NCBI GenBank assembly: GCA_023213395.1
Contig: CM041465.1
Location: 196,919,741 to 196,983,740 of the forward strand
From: Cycas panzhihuaensis
Taxonomy: Eukaryota; Cycadophyta
Direction of reading: 5' to 3'
DNA: 64,000 nucleotides
The notes under the pieces were generated by a model that worked only from the letters and a program-made list of their open reading frames with translations, had not been told where the DNA came from and ran no database searches. This document shows, in pieces, positions 44,504-56,220 of the stretch. Position numbers and translations under genes: made by a program. Position 1 is the stretch's first letter. Every line of letters begins with the position of its first letter.

Positions 44504-45719
44504 TCATCTCTTTCTTCTTTGCTTCCAAACCTCTACGGCCTCACCTTTTGGTGGGTCTCTTCCCTCTGTTCTGGATCTGAGAATGGGCCCTTCAAGAAAG
44601 GCATCGTTTAGAGTTTTCTGGTTGCCTTGGTCCACCTGGGCAGTGGCCTCTCTTTCTCTAAGCAGTTTCAGGGGAGGCCTGCCCACCCGCTTCTCAACGC
44701 CCACGTCTAATGTCTTCTTCTGGGTCTCTTTTGAATGTGCTAAGGAAGAGTGGGGCAACGTCCCAAGCCCAATTGAGGTAAATTCCCCTCGGTCGCCATC
44801 CCCTGTCGGGCACGCCCGAGGTCCTGAGTCCTGAGGTATCTGCTCCCTAGCATCAGAGAGAGTGTCCTCCTCATTAGGCTCAAAGCCAAGATTCAGGGGT
44901 GGACCCTCTAGAGGGGACTCGACTTGATCCTTAGTAGCATTAGGGGCCTCAGTATGGGGGTCCCCTTGAGTCTCTAAGGTTTTCCTTTCCGTCCCTATAT
45001 CTAGGGTTTTTGTCGCCTCTTTGGGTTTCAACTCTGTGGAGTCCTCTTGCTTCACTTCCATTGGGTTCTTTTCACCTGGGCATTTCTGGGGTAAGTGACC
45101 TAGATTTCTGCATAACGAGCATCTGAAATTCTCCATTTCATATATCAATGGTTGTGCCTAACTCCCTTCCTCCATGTCAATCCATAGTTCGTCCAGAAGA
45201 GGTTTGTCAATCCTAACCAGAGCGCAAAACTTGGCATTTATGAGTCTGCTTCTATTCTTAGTTGCCGAGTCTACAGTTAGAAGAGGTCCCAGAGCGTTTG
45301 TGATTCCTTTTAGCACTTCCGGGTTCCAATGATGTAGAGGGAGACCCAGCAATTGAATCCATATGGGTGCTTGCTTAATTCTGGGGACAGAAGGATCGAA
45401 GCCCCTATGCCATTTTTCAAGAATTAAGGTTTTCCTACCAAGCATCCAAGGTGCCCTTAGGAGAATGTTGGTCATATCCTTATAGGAAAGAAATTTAAAT
45501 AAAACGCAGCCCTTTGGCATAGCAATCACTTCCACGTTATCTACCATTTTCCATTTGATCCTTATCTAACTTTTGATGGTTTCCAGCCCAAGTTTGGGTC
45601 CGAAGAATCTACCGACAAGGCAGTTCTCCCAGTATTTCTCTGTTTTCTCCAATAGACCCTAGGGGATTTTTAGTCTGACATTATTATCTTGTATAACAAG
45701 TGTTAAATCGTAGGCTTCT
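44504..45719 (-). pseudogene. LINE-2 ORF1, 5'-truncated
   Basis: 45158-45547 reads NVEVIAMPKGCVLFKFLS, LLRAPWMLGRKTLILEKW and IKQAPIWIQLLGLPLHHW, the DUF4283 RNA-binding domain. After a stop, 44504-45148 carries the intact knuckle CSLCRNLGHLPQKC and a long acidic and basic tail. The element begins within ORF1, upstream of a WENCLVGRF block; the first part of ORF1 and the 5' UTR are missing. Confidence 0.85.
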
Positions 45720-45737
45720 TGAAGATGAAAGATGTTT
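45720..45737. repeat. LINE-2 target site duplication, right copy
   Basis: 18 bp identical to 40162-40179. Confidence 0.9.
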
Positions 45738-47915
45738 GTTTAGGCACAAGTGGAGGTATATTCACACTTGTAGTCTTGCATCCTGTTGATTGGATTGTGG
45801 TTCATTTGGGTCTTGAGATTGTGTCTTTCTCTTCCATGTAGCTATCTTTACCTTGTTGGATTGAATTCTCGTTAAAGAAATTGCACAGAGTTGACCTTGT
45901 AAGCGATTGTCTCCACCATGGTACATTTTTTCATTAGTGCCTTTGTTGTCATTTTCTCAATTCTCATTTTTATTGGTGGTAGTAGTTGCCCTATGCATGT
46001 ATTATATTTTTAGACAATCTATAGATTGGTGATATTCAATTGTCTTCATACTAACAATATTCAAAGGCCATCAACAGTTTTCTATACATTATTTGCAAAA
46101 TCATTTTGAATAACATAGCCAATGTTGTGTTAGGTTGTTACCAACTGAACTTGCAATTATAGATAATGTTGAAATTTAATCATGGAGAGGAAGAAAATTT
46201 AGATGGATTTCAACATTAGTGAAACTATTAAAGTTTCTCATTGTGAAAATGTGATTTGCATGGTTGTATGTGCTTTGACATTCAAAATATATTATCAATG
46301 GAAGAAATTGGGGCTTATGAACCGTGTGCAAATTCCTATATGCTTTGCATTAAATTGATTGGCTTGTTACATTTTGTAGCTCAGAAGGTATTCTATTTAT
46401 GCCTATTACGATTGCTTGACTGCTATGCATGGTGGTTTTTTATGGGAATCCTAGTATATTACATGCCCTTTCTCTTTATTATGTGGTGGTTGGGTTTCTT
46501 TTAGAGGGATAGTCTTATGCATCATAGGGAGAAGGGATACACTTGTGGGTCTTGGACTTTTGATGTGTTCTCAATATATAGTAGGGTTACGTGGTTTTTT
46601 GGTGTCTCTTTTTTGGTGTTTGGGCATTCCAAATATAACATGGGGAAAATGTAAATTGTTGGACAAGATTTTCAAATTTATGTTGGGGAATTCTAAGATG
46701 CTTTTTTATGAGAACTCTTCAAGTTAGGTGTTTTCTTTAAAAGAAGTTAGAGAACCTATGGATTCATTCATTTGGTCAAAAGGAACAAGTTGGGATTGAA
46801 GAAGGTTTGAGACCTAGTTTATGTACATACAAATCTTTGTCTTCTATTTTGTGCAAAGAAAGAGTACACTGGGAGGCCTTCATATTTTTTGGATGTGAAT
46901 CTCAAAGAACGATAGCTGGCTTCACAAGACTTAGCTATTGCTAATTTATTCTTGGATCTACTAATTGTACCATCAAAAGATCTCCATGACAGTGACGATG
47001 CTTCTCCTCTTGTTTTTGCTTTTCACGATTCTTCATGGGATTATGATGATATGTATGGGGTTGGCATCATTGTAGAGTTGAATCAATGAAAAATAATGTT
47101 TTAATTATGATGTATGAACATTGTGTGATGTAAGAATGTTGAGTAACGAGTATTGGATCTTTTCTTTAGAATTGTTGTAGTTTGTTTTAGATATTTCAAC
47201 TATAGATCTATAATTATGAATTTATCTTTATTGGAAATTATAACTTGTTGCATCACCTTTGTTGTATCCCCATATCTAAGATTTTGGGGATTGTTGTAAT
47301 TGTATTCATTCTCGCTCTTGCTCTTACATTTCTAGCTATTTATCTATTGAAGCTCTTCTCACTCTCCCTAGGTTTATCATAGGAAGGAACATAGGGAGAT
47401 CGACTTACTTAAAGGTTTGGCTCTAGGGTATTTACTAGGAGGAATAATAATAGGTATAGGTTTACACCATGTTTATGTTAGGATTACCAGTTTTGTGAAC
47501 TTGAGTTTGAGGAACTTTGATTGGGTTTACTTGAGTTAGGAATTGGGTTTGGCTAAAGTGAACCCTATTAGGTAGGGTTTGATTGTGCTTAACCTTATGA
47601 GGGAATCCCTCCCAACAAAACCCCCACTCCCCCCTGAATAAAGGAAAAAAAAATCTAAAGAAAAAGAAAGCGCCCTATTTTGGACTCTAAAGGCAAATAA
47701 ATTAAATTGAAGTGTTTTTTTTAACCTACTTAAGCTTACCTTTAGGGTTTTTTAATGTTATTTGCAAGATTATTTATTCGTTTTTTGGGGGGGGGAGAAT
47801 TCCAATTTGGGATTTAGGGGTGAATTTGAGAACAAAGGTTTTTAGCGACCATCACACACAAAGAGAAGAGGAGCATAGCGTAATATAGGCTTCAGAGAGT
47901 GCATCTTACTTTGCT
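45738..47915. other. gene-free stretch
   Basis: No recognisable coding block. A reading near 46880-47040 on the plus strand (ASQDLAIANLFLDLLIVPSKDL) is open but belongs to no family I know. A G run at 47789-47796 and A-rich tracts near 47640 are low complexity. Confidence 0.4.
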
Positions 47916-47919
47916 TAAT

Positions 47920-48970
47920 ACCCTATGTGGAAATGTCACTATTGTGCAATAAAAAATAAAGGGAGGAGGTGGCATATGCAATATCGTGTGTAAATTTTGC
48001 AACTTTTATAGGGTTAAAGCCCATTTATGTAGTCTGAAGGAGTAAGGGATTCGAATTTGTAGTGGGATAGTTGATGCCAAACTACAAATTTTCAATAATG
48101 AATAGATTAGAGGTGAAAGCCAACCCTCGAGAGTTGCTGCTTCTACTCTCCTATCATTTGCTTTTGTTTAGAGATAGGTTGCTCCAATGCCTCTTATCAT
48201 CAGTAACAAGATCTTTTGTTCAACTAGCTCCAAGATCATTTAGATGAAAGAGACCTATTGTTGTTAATCCTATTTAGGAGATATTTGATAATGAGGTCAG
48301 GGAGGAGATAGACCATGCTATTGCAAAGTGTTTCTATGCATGTGGGATCCCTTTTAACGTGGCTCATTTAACTTATTTTGAGAAAATGGTTTGGGCCATT
48401 AATATTATGTTATCAAGATACATGCCTCATACGAAAGGCGTTGCACTACATTTTTGGGGGATGAGAGGGATTGTGTGGAGAAGATGGGAGCACCTATATA
48501 GAGCATATGGGGCATTCAGGGTTGCAACACCATCATTATGGATGGTTGGATTAATGCACGTAATCGTCATTCATTGAACATCATCGCATTTTTTAAGAGT
48601 AATGGATTGTACAAGGTGGGAGAAAAATGTAGAGTTTCAGAGTCTAATGTTATCTACACCCATCAATGAGGCTAGGGATGCAAAATGGTGTTAATTATCA
48701 TAGGTGTTACTCCAATTTGCAAAGTTGTAGGTATGTTTGTACATAATAAATACCCTTATATATTTTGAATCTCATGTGTGTGCATTGGACAATGTGTTAA
48801 AGGATATTGGAAAAATAGATTAGGTGGCAAAATTGATTTCAGATGGGAGAGCCATCCAAATGTTCATATGCAACCACCACTGGGTAGAAGCATTTTATTG
48901 CTTGCATGTGTAGGTAGATTTACTCATTGAATGACACTAGGTTTCCATCTTATTGCATTTTTCTTGTAGT
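47920..48970 (+). pseudogene. hAT-type transposase relic (BED finger, DUF659-like)
   Basis: Pieces in several plus-strand frames follow the order of plant hAT-like transposases. Near 47975-48060 is a BED-finger remnant, CKFCNFYRVKAHLCSL. At 48300-48480 comes the DUF659 start, IAKCFYACGIPFNVAHLTYFEKMV, and at about 48525-48600 IIMDGWINARNRHSLNIIAF. At 48785-48900 are ALDNVLKDIGKID and a DGRAIQMFICNHHWVEAFY-like block. Frameshifts and stops rule out activity. Terminal inverted repeats and the C-terminal dimerisation region were not found. Confidence 0.72.
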
Positions 48971-49318
48971 GGTCGGTGGAGGGGAAGGAAGCATCGACAC
49001 CTAGCTTTTAGCAAGTAATGGAATGCACAAAATTACCAATTTTAGAGCAGGGGTTGTGCATCGGACATCCTTTTGTTGACACCATATTTTAGACTGATGT
49101 CCAATTTTTGTAATGTTTTGCACTCTAATTTGTTGTTTTTGCATTTTTGGGTTTTTTTGGAAAATCACATCTTTATGTATCTCATTTTTTTTTTAGAAAA
49201 TGGTGTTTTTGTGTTCCCATGTTTTTGTTAACATAGACTATATTATTAAACAACGAAAATAGAGTATGGAGAAGCTAACTTGCTTGGAGATTGTTGCACT
49301 TGGCCCTTGCATCGAATT

Positions 49319-49537
49319 TGTTAAACACAATACAGAGATGAGGGTAAAAGTACTTGATTGATTATTGAGGAGTGAACTCTTGAATATATACACAATAGGG
49401 CTTGTAACCACCAAGAACCTAAAAGTAACTTATACATAAGATGTTGACACTTGTTAGACACATGTCCTAAATAAGTTACATAGATGAGGGGTCTATTACC
49501 CCTTTATTTTCCTAAGATAAAACATTACATTCTAACA
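49319..49537 (-). mobile_element. Copia-3 3' LTR
   Basis: 219 bp; the minus strand runs TGTTAGAATGTAATG to GTGTTTAACA. It is preceded on the coding strand by AAGAGAGGG. Confidence 0.93.
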
Positions 49538-49546
49538 CCCTCTCTT
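49538..49546 (-). other. Copia-3 polypurine tract
   Basis: AAGAGAGGG on the minus strand, abutting the 3' LTR. Confidence 0.8.
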
Positions 49547-49549
49547 AAT

Positions 49550-51611
49550 GTTTTACCCTTCAATTCTATCTTATCCCTAAGAATTAGAAACTTGTCCTTT
49601 CCAAGAGGTTTTGTCAATATATCCGCTATTTGATCTCCTGTTGGACAATATATCAAATTAATCTCCTTGCTTTGAACTTTCTTTTGAATGAAATGATGGT
49701 GGACCTTGATTTGTTTTGTTCAAGCATGAAGAATTGGATTCTTTGTTAATTTGATTGCGCACTTTGATTGTCACAGTTTAGTGATGTTGGCCCCTATTGT
49801 TGTTGATCTAGATCTGTTAGAAGTTGTCTTAGCCAGATTGCTTCAATAGTTGCACTAACTGCTGATATGTATTATGCTTCTGTCGATGATAGGGCTATTG
49901 TTGCTTGCCTTTTGGTAGTCCAAGAGATTGGTGTAGTGCCTAGGAAGAAACAATATCCACTTGTGGATTTACTTGGTACTTTGTCTTCTGCCCAGTCTGA
50001 GTCACAGAATCTTGTTAACTAAAGTGAGATTTCTTCTTTGGATATACCAACTTTAATTCAGTTGTTCCCCTTAAGTATCTCAATATTCTTTTTGTTGCTT
50101 TCCAATGAATTATGGTTGGCTCTTGCATGTATCTTGACACAAGACCTACTGAGAATGAGATATCATGTTTGGTGGCTGTGAGATAGATTAAACTCCCAAT
50201 GAGTCGTCTGTACATAGTGGCATCAACTTGAGGCTCTTCTTTGTCAGAAGTCAAGTTACAATTTGTTTCCATTGGGGTTGCGCATGGATTGTAGTTCTCC
50301 ATTTGACATTTTGTAAGCAAGTCTTTGATGCACTTGCTTTGGCTTAGACTGACTGAGTCTTCTTTTTGGCCAATTTCTATCCTCAGATAATAATTTAGAA
50401 GACCCAAATCAGTCATTTCAAATTTGCTCTCAAGTTGAACTTTTATGTTTGAGATTGATTCTTCATCATCCTCGGTAAGAATCATATCAGCTACATAAAC
50501 TATAATTATGGTGATCAACCCATTTCTGTTATTTACGTATAGGCTTGAGTCTGAGCTGCAACTATGGAATCGATTTTGGCAGAGATAGTTGTCCAACTTT
50601 GCATACCATGCACGTGGGGCCTATTTTAACCCATATAGTGCCTTTTTTAATCCGCATACCAGATGCTCTTGCCCCTTTTCAATATAGCCTTTTGGTTGAC
50701 TCATGTAGACTTCTTCTTCTATTTGTCCATGTAAAAAGGCTCTTTTGACATCTAGCTATTATATGTTTCAAAGTTTGTGCTACTAGTGCTGTCACTATTC
50801 TTACTGTGTTTAATTTGGCTACAAGTGAAAAAATTTCTTCATAATCTACCCCAGTCGTTTGAGTATAGCCCTTTGCAACAAGCCTTGCTTTATATTTTTC
50901 AATGTTTTTGTTAGCCCCTTCTTTTATCTTATAGATCCATTTACAATTGACTATTGGTTTGTTGGGTGGTAATTCTACCAATTTCCAAGTCTGATTTTTG
51001 ATGATGGATTCTATCTCAGCATTCATGGTTGTCCTCCATTTGATTTGTTCCTTTGCTTCTGCAAATGATTGGGGTTCTATGTTACTGTATAATGCTCTGT
51101 GTCTTTGACTTTTTGTCTTGTGGGGAAGAATTTCTTTTTTTCCTTCCTCGACAATTTTGACATACCATTGGGGTAACCTTTTTTCTTTCTTTGGTTCTTC
51201 TTCAGTTCTTGATTCTTCTCCTTCTGATTGGGAGACTTCTTGTGAAGTCTGCGATGAGACTGAGTCTTCTGAGATGTCTTTTGAAGTTAGACCAGTTGCT
51301 TCCTCGATAACAATTTCTTGAGATATGACTCGAGGCGCCTCATTAATTACCTTGATTTTATTTTCTTCTACTTCTTCTTCATTGAATATGACATCTTTGC
51401 TTCTATATATCTTGTTGATTTTTGCATCTATGCACTTGTAAGCTTTTGAATTTTTGTTGTATCCAATCATGATACATTCAAGACTTTTTGAATCAAACTT
51501 TGTTCTTTTCTTGTTGGGAATATGAACAAATGCTTTGCATCTAAAAACTTTTAGATGACTTACATCTGGTTTTCTCCTTGTCCAAGCTTCTTCTGGGGTG
51601 AGAAGATCCAA
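49550..51611 (-). pseudogene. Copia-3 reverse transcriptase and RNase H
   Basis: A 310-residue open stretch (50679-51611) runs from the end of integrase (LTPEEAWTRRKPDVSHLKVFRC) through an acidic hinge to the RT start (NQTWKLVELPPNKPIVNCKWIYKIK, ARLVAKGYTQTTGVDYEE). A second (50015-50596) has the catalytic box as IVYVADMIL, where the first Asp of YVDD is Ala, then LNYYLRIEI and YRRLIGSLIYLTATK. RNase H follows in degraded form towards 49550. The lost Asp would by itself inactivate RT. Confidence 0.88.
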
Positions 51612-52345
51612 TGGCTTGTTGGACTTTGATTCAATAGGTAATAGGCTGTGTTGACACCTTTTGCCCAGTAAGATCTAGGGACCCTTTTTTCATGAACCAT
51701 GCACCGTGCCATTTCCATGATGGCCTTGTTCTTCCTTTCTTCAACTCCATTGGATTGAGGAGTATATGGGGTTGTGAATTGTCTACGAATTCTATTTACT
51801 TTGCAATAGTTTAGGAATTCTTTTGAAATATACTCCCCTCCACCATCAGATTTAATACATTTAATTTTTCCTCCCGACTCTAGTTCTACTTCAACTTTGA
51901 ATTTTTTGAAGCTGTCAAATACTTCAAATTTGTTTTGAAGGAAGTATACCCATATTTTTTTGGTCAGATCATCAATGAATGTAAGAAAATATCTACAACC
52001 ATTAATTGAGTGTGGAGTGAGAGGTCCACGTATGTTATTATGTATTGTCCATACTTCAAGTGCCGCAGTTTGTTATTTTCATTAAGCCTCCACCATCAGA
52101 TCTAATACATTTAATTTTTCCTCTCGACTCTAGTTCTACTTCAGCTTTGAATTTTTTGAAACTATCAAATACTTCAAATTTGTTTTGAAGGAAGTATATC
52201 GATATTTTTTTGGTCAGATCATCAATGAATGTAAGAAAATATCTACAACCATTAATTGAGTGTGGAGTGAGAGGTCCACGAATGTTATTATGTATTGTAC
52301 ATACTTCAAGTGCCGCAGTTTGTTATTTTCGTTAAGATTTGCAAC
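51612..52345 (-). pseudogene. Copia-3 integrase with internal duplication
   Basis: The core reads GPLTPHSINGCRYFLTFIDDL, then KIKCIKSDGGGEY (second Asp) and PQSNGVEERKN (catalytic Glu). The first Asp block (usually T-D-x-C-G-P) reads NNIRGP in both copies of the 250-bp duplication. The zinc-binding H-H-C-C part expected upstream is missing: the frame passes directly from the pre-integrase strand (ANLNENNKL) into the core, suggesting a deletion. Confidence 0.8.
51840..52339. repeat. 250-bp tandem duplication in Copia-3 integrase
   Basis: Copies at 51840-52089 and 52090-52339, both starting CCACCATCAGATNTAATACA, nearly identical. 250 is not a multiple of three, so it shifts the frame inside the integrase core. 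Confidence 0.92.
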
Positions 52346-52780
52346 TGTATAGGCTTTTACATCATAGAGTATGGGATGTGAAAGCAACCTATATAGGTCA
52401 TTGCTTTCCCCTCCCTTTGCAATTACATGGCCATTATCCTTCATATCAAGGATGTAATAGGACCCCTTTTCATCAAATACAATCCTTAGCTTTTTCTTGC
52501 TAAGTTGAGAGATAGAAAAAAAATTCATCTTAAGATCAGGGACCAGAAGTGCATTTCCAATCTTTTTGATGTTGCCTTGCAGCTTGACAGCTATTGTTCC
52601 TACTCCCTTTATATTAAGGGGGTGTTTATCTCCTAGCTCCACCAATCGATCTGATGTGTATGGATGAAGTGTCACGAACCAATCTTCTTTGTTAGTCATG
52701 TGCTTGGACGTTCCTGAATCGATGTACCAAATGTCTTTGTCCTGAAGGTACGTAGTAAGTGCAACAATGAAGGTGGTGTC
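52346..52780 (-). pseudogene. Copia-3 protease
   Basis: The minus strand reads DIWYIDSGTSKHMTNKEDWF, the copia protease active site with D-S-G intact. It continues with HPLNIKGVGTIAVKL, ALLVPDLKMNFFSISQL and the pre-integrase start SNDLYRLLS. The part visible is open. Cleavage of the Gag-Pol polyprotein is its role. Confidence 0.88.
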
Positions 52781-53000
52781 TTCTTCATCATCTGCATTAG
52801 ATTGTTTTTTGCTATAGTTTCCAACTAGACGCTTCCCTCTCTGGATGTCTGCTCTCCTTTGCGGGCATTGATATGGATAATGACTTGGCTGTCCACAGTG
52901 ATAACAAAGATCAAAATCTCTACAATTACTTGCGAAGTGACCAGTCTTACCACAATTGTGGCATATTCTTGAAGCTGATGTGCATCCTCAACCTCTGCCA
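52781..53000 (-). pseudogene. Copia-3 double zinc knuckle of Gag
   Basis: Two consecutive knuckles are readable: CHNCGKTGHFASNC and CYHCGQPSHYPYQC, both fitting C-x2-C-x4-H-x4-C without loss. They bind element RNA during packaging. A basic Arg/Gly-rich patch lies just upstream (53000-53060). Confidence 0.88.
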
Positions 53001-53059
53001 TCTTGCCATCTACCTCGTGAAGGGGACCTCACTTCAGAAGTCCGTCCTCTTCCTCTGCT

Positions 53060-53860
53060 ATGCCCTCTTGGTCCCAAGTTTAGTCTAGAGATTAATGTAT
53101 CTTCTAGTTCTCTAGAGTCTTCATACCTCTTATTTCTCTATTCTTGCCTTAGCAACAACCTTGTTAAAGTATCCATGGTCATTGTTGTTATCTAGTCATT
53201 GTGTTTATGGTTACATCAAATGACTTGGGCAGTTTACTGGCTACCATTTCTACCAGCTCTTGGTCTGTGACAGCTACACCTACACTAGAGAGGTCATTTT
53301 TCAAGGAAATAACCTTATGGATCATGGTCATTGTTGTTATCTAGTCATTGTGTTTATGGTTACATCAAATGACTTGGGTAGTTTACTGGCTACCATTTCT
53401 ACCAGCTCTTGGTCTGTGACAGCTACACCTGCACTAGAGAGGTCATTTCTCAAGGAAATAACCTTATGGATGAATTCAATTACTGTCTCTGTCTCCTTCA
53501 TGTGAAGCTTAAACAACTCTTCTTTTAAGGCGACTATTCTAGCCTTGTTCTGTTGTCCAAATAGATTTTCAAAACATTTCTAGATCACAGAAGAGGAGGT
53601 CAATTTTTTGACATATATGAGGAGCGGATCTAATATTGAGAGTTTTAAGATTATGACTTTGGCACTATCTCTTTCTTCCTAGCTTATTAGATCTGTTCCA
53701 GTTGCACCAGGTTTTGTTTCTTGGCCAGTCGTAATTCTCCATGCATTCTTGGCTCTTAAAAGAGTCTATTTTTATCTTCCAGATGTGATAATTGTTATCT
53801 ATGAGTTTGTCCATATTAGAGAGGGCAAGAATAAAGGAAGTCATTTTCAATAGGAAAAAC
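53060..53860 (-). pseudogene. Copia-3 Gag capsid region with internal duplication
   Basis: The start is probably 53850 (MKMTSFILALSNMDKLIDNN, then YHIWKIKIDSF), typical of copia Gag, where a short N terminus leads to a Y-x-x-W-x-x-K block. The central region (about 53440-53560) reads KARIVALKEELFKLHMKE, of the UBN2 gag type. A stop and the 149-bp duplication at 53174-53471 break the frame. Confidence 0.75.
53174..53471. repeat. 149-bp tandem duplication in Copia-3 gag
   Basis: Copies at 53174-53322 and 53323-53471, both starting CATGGTCATTGTTGTTATC and ending ACCTTATGGAT, differing at only a few positions. 149 is not a multiple of three. Confidence 0.92.
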
Positions 53861-54547
53861 TATGAGTATGAACCCTAATATTGACAATGGTGCAGAATTC
53901 TGTACGGTACCCAAATTATACGGATGAGACTAAATTATGCCTTGAAAGAAAGGTTTTGATGAGTACATTATTGATCTAAAATTATTTTTCCAAAACAGTT
54001 TCTTAGTTGAGAGATATTTAGTTCGAAAAGAAAAAGAGGGTAGTTAGGGTTTTCTTGAAATTTGTTCAGATTTGACGAAATACTCTAGAAAGATCATGAA
54101 AAATGCTTGCAAATTGATCGATTAATAGGTATAGAAGATTTCAACTGATTTTCAAGAGAGAAATCAAAGAAAAATTTGAAAAAATGTGTGCCTTCTTCCT
54201 TAGACCTGTGTACCTATAAAACTAGGTAAAAGTCCTTTAAGATGACCTCATGAACTTGTCGTAAAAGAGAATAATGTCGAGGAGGTCGAGATCTATCTTT
54301 TGGCCAAGTTATGTCTCGTTCAGAGATCTTTATTTTTGTTGGCCGCATAACCGCATTTGCCTGCATCATGCATACGATTATGAAATTCCTCTGTCAGAAT
54401 CCTCTTCTTCTTTGACTATCCTTCGACTTCGTCTAAATTCTTCCTTCCTTGACTAGTTCGATTTTGATATGAACCAACGAACTCCTTTTCTCAGGCAGAA
54501 ATTGCCTTTTTTGCAGACTATTTTCTCTTAAACGGGCAGGTTGACTT

Positions 54548-54559
54548 GCTCTGATACCA
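54548..54559 (-). other. Copia-3 primer-binding site
   Basis: TGGTATCAGAGC on the minus strand, a perfect tRNA-iMet complement directly after the 5' LTR. Confidence 0.93.
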
Positions 54560-54776
54560 TGTTAAACACAATACAAAGATGAGGGTAAAAGTACTTGATT
54601 GATTATTGAGGAGTGAACTCTTGAATATATACACAATAGGGTTTGTAACCACCAAGAACCTAGAAGTAACCGATACGTAAGATGCTGACACTTGTTAGAC
54701 ACGTCCTAAATAAGTTAAACAGATGAGGGGTCTATTACCCCTTTATTTTCCTAAGATAAAACATTACATTCTAACA
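54560..54776 (-). mobile_element. Copia-3 5' LTR
   Basis: 217 bp, TG...CA ends, about 95% like the 3' LTR; includes a 2-bp gap in GACACGTCC against GACACATGTCC. Confidence 0.93.
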
Positions 54777-54781
54777 GAATT

Positions 54782-55539
54782 GGGTGTGTAATTGCCCTAT
54801 TTAAACCCTAATCAGGGATCTTTTAATCAAAAAACACTACATTTCATTATGGTCTTTGTCTTTTCATAGTAATAATTCTTTTGCATAGCAACATTTCATA
54901 CTTGTATGTTTGTATGGACCAAGGCACAACAATTTGCATTGTAGTCATTCAAATCTAATTGTGTTGTCCTGAAATTATAGTTGTTGTTTAGTCTGTTTCA
55001 CTTGTGTTTATTGTTTTGAGAATGGTTTGTGTCATTTCAGGCTATTCAATACTAAGTTGTTCCTTCATGATACTATTCTAGCTAGTTATGCTATTCCTCA
55101 TATGTTGCCCTTCATTGATTAAGTTGTTCTTTAAAGCTATTTGTTGTTAGCTACAACCATTCTTCTTGTTTGTTTTGTTACTAGCTAGCAATTGAGTGTC
55201 CACTTTTGTAGTTTTTCATCATTTTATGCCTTCTTAATGGCAATCTAACTACATATGGACATTGAGATCATTAACGGTAGAATTGGTGTATCTAGGGATA
55301 AATTAGTAGGAGCTAAATCTTGTGGAGCAATACATTGTGATTAGTATAGATGTCAGTTTGAAGAGTTTATGATGTATCGTGTTGAGTGTCATTTGATTAC
55401 AGGTTTTATCTTTCATTGCTTCACTTTTCTGAGTGGTTATTCAACAGGTGTGGAGGTTTGTTTGCCTAATATTGTGTTTGAGACAGAAGTAGGACCGAGT
55501 GGAAGATTGATGATGAGGAGCCATTGTTTGAAGGGACAT
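54782..55539. other. gene-free stretch before the Copia-6 relic
   Basis: No recognisable coding block; it may include degraded 5' sequence of the following copia relic. Confidence 0.35.
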
Positions 55540-56220
55540 GGATTGAAACCCCATGTTCCATTGATGGTTGAAGACGTGCAGGATGATTGAAAAACATGGA
55601 TCAGCATGTCAATCAAAGCTTAAGGTAGATACCACCATTCTAGCAAGTGATGATTCACAATGGAGAGTTGTATTGAAGCAAAGAACTTGGTCGGTTTGCA
55701 AGTTGATAAGCTTGTTGCATAGGATATCTAGCAAAAGAAGGATTTATGTATGAAGATACATTTGCACCAGTCTCTATGTTTATTGGTCTGTTTGATCCTT
55801 ACTGTAACAGCTTCAGATAGTTGGGTGTCATATCGCATCATATCAGTGTTCCTTAACGGAGACTTGAAGAGGAGATTCACATGGCTCAAGCGACTCAACT
55901 TCTTGGTTTAGTCAAAGGAATATGGTTGAGCTGTATGGACTAAGTGTTAGGTGTAGAGAGAGTTGTATGGTTGTAGGGACTTTTGGAGTCACATCCAAAG
56001 AATCAAGCACATATGAGGCATAACACCATTACATCCGAGAGAAGATCAGATCATGGAAGATGTTGGTTGAAGATTGTCCAAGTGGAGATGGACTTATGGA
56101 CGTGTTCACCAAGCTCAAACTGAAGATCACTACATCGACGCTCGTGCATATTGGGTTAGGTTATCATTGAGAGGGGATTTATTTCCAAGGATAAACCTTG
56201 TTATTCCATATTTACATTAA
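55540..56220 (+). pseudogene. Copia-6 relic: collapsed RT and RNase H end
   Basis: At about 55705-55790 a frame reads LVA-stop-DI-stop-QKKDLCMKIHLHQ, a decayed copia RT block of the LVAKGYxQxxGIDYxxTFAPV type. Around 55850 VFLNGDLKRRFT matches the copia FLNGDL block. The sequence then jumps to HHYIREKI and DGLMDVFTKLKLK near 56030-56120, the end of RNase H. Most of RT and RNase H is thus deleted. It leads into a polypurine tract at 56216-56227. Confidence 0.65.

Larger units (their letters stand above)
40180..45719 (-). mobile_element. LINE-2: 5'-truncated LINE, same family as LINE-1
   Basis: 5540 bp between 18-bp target duplications. It shares the 3' terminal sequence and all protein domains with LINE-1 but starts inside ORF1, lacking about 0.8 kb of 5' end. 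It is less decayed: the RT is a single 480-residue open frame. It sits antisense to DSK2 in the presumed last intron. Confidence 0.93.
49319..54776 (-). mobile_element. Copia-3: complete Ty1/copia element, younger
   Basis: 5458 bp. LTRs at 49319-49537 and 54560-54776, polypurine tract 49538-49546, exact primer-binding site 54548-54559, and a perfect 5-bp target duplication GAATT (49314-49318 and 54777-54781). The LTRs differ at roughly ten positions in 217 bp, so this insertion is younger than Copia-1 and Copia-2. Gag, protease, integrase, RT and RNase H are recognisable. Two tandem duplications and several lesions make it non-autonomous. Confidence 0.94.
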
